64,000 nucleotides of DNA from Lucinisca nassula (lineage: Eukaryota > Mollusca > Bivalvia > Lucinida > Lucinidae): NCBI GenBank assembly GCA_963580285.1, contig OY757010.1:212568138-212632137 (forward strand), given 5' to 3'. The notes below the pieces were generated by a model. The model was given only the letters and a program-made list of their open reading frames with translations, searched no databases and was not told where the DNA came from. Every line of letters begins with the position of its first letter. The first letter of the stretch is position 1. A program made the translations under genes and the position numbers. Of this stretch, positions 63,657 to 64,000 are shown piece by piece.

Positions 63657-63904
63657 TAACTTCATCGACAATAAAATCCGATCTTAATCTTTTCCACTCT
63701 CTGAGAAAACAAAGTGTTGCTATTTTTCTTATTCAGGAAATTATGAAAATTGTCCCCATAGGAAACAATTTGCAGGAAATGTTAAATTATGTTTTCTGGA
63801 AAAATACGAAAAATAGATTAATATGGTCTGATGCATAACAATGCCCAGCATGCAGAGCGTTAACTCTATATGACAAACATGATCCTGTAGTCGTGGTTAT
63901 TTCC

Positions 63905-64000
63905 GAAAACACGCCTAATCAAATACGTTACAAAACTGAAAATTTTCACATAAAAAAATGTGATATTTTTCTTATTTCTGCTCTAAAATATAGATTGTGT
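63905..64000. mobile_element. PalA MITE cut by the window edge
   Basis: CGAAAACACGCCTAATCAAA, a GTGATATTTTTCTTATTTCT arm and the first bases of the core (ATATAGATTGTG) are present. The remainder lies beyond 64000. Confidence 0.8.

Overview
This window looks like non-coding, repeat-saturated DNA from a metazoan, most likely a marine mollusc and probably a bivalve. That is an inference from four things: a SUEL (rhamnose-lectin) exon, mariner, Ty3/gypsy and Penelope-like fragments, many tRNA-type SINEs, and degenerate tandem arrays of the kind common in bivalve introns. The DNA is AT-rich with long homopolymers. I see no complete protein-coding gene, no rRNA, no functional tRNA gene, no CRISPR array and no prokaryotic operon. 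All identities and counts were read by eye, without any search.

Host coding content. Two exons are well supported: a SUEL-type galactose-binding lectin exon (21749-22039, +, phase 1 at both ends) and a von Willebrand factor D exon (47605-47849, -). They are on opposite strands, so they belong to different genes with long introns. Two weaker exon candidates are at 6432-6616 (-) and 61339-61423 (-).

Layout. 1-2.8 kb: a long-TIR element, degraded palindromic MITEs and a pogo-like MITE. 3.0-5.9 kb: a decayed Ty3/gypsy pol on the minus strand, split by a 969-bp Penelope-like (PLE) 3' end that carries a hammerhead-ribozyme motif. 7.1-10.4 kb: a tandem-array element split by a SINE and by a mariner that is itself split by a PLE 3' end. 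10.5-16.5 kb: TTAA-flanked MITEs, SINEs and a tandem array. 16.6-17.95 kb: a complete-length mariner with exact TIRs. 18.1-20.6 kb: another tandem-array element. 21-23 kb: palindromic MITEs around the SUEL exon. 23.6-29.9 kb: three tandem-array elements nested head to tail and inverted. 30-38 kb: SINEs, decayed LINE pieces and tandem repeats. 38.25-45.0 kb: an apparently indel-free 2,224-bp inverted repeat around a 2.3-kb spacer. 45.2-47.0 kb: tandem repeats and an 18-copy 59-bp satellite. 47-50 kb: a GA microsatellite, the VWD exon and a CTAGTC-rich region. 50-58 kb: densely nested SINEs and MITEs. 58.4-60.9 kb: a LINE with recognisable reverse transcriptase. 61-64 kb: more palindromic MITEs.

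How the parts relate. Most elements are non-autonomous. The SINEs have 9-14 bp target-site duplications, as expected for LINE-driven insertion, and LINE RT remnants are present. The MITEs show pogo/mariner (TA), piggyBac (TTAA) or Harbinger (TAA) signatures. The most distinctive signal is a perfect palindromic core, GTACTCGTTAGAACCGCCTC and its complement, carried by MITE families with different terminal repeats and present about 25 times. It also lies at two of the breakpoints of the large inverted repeat.
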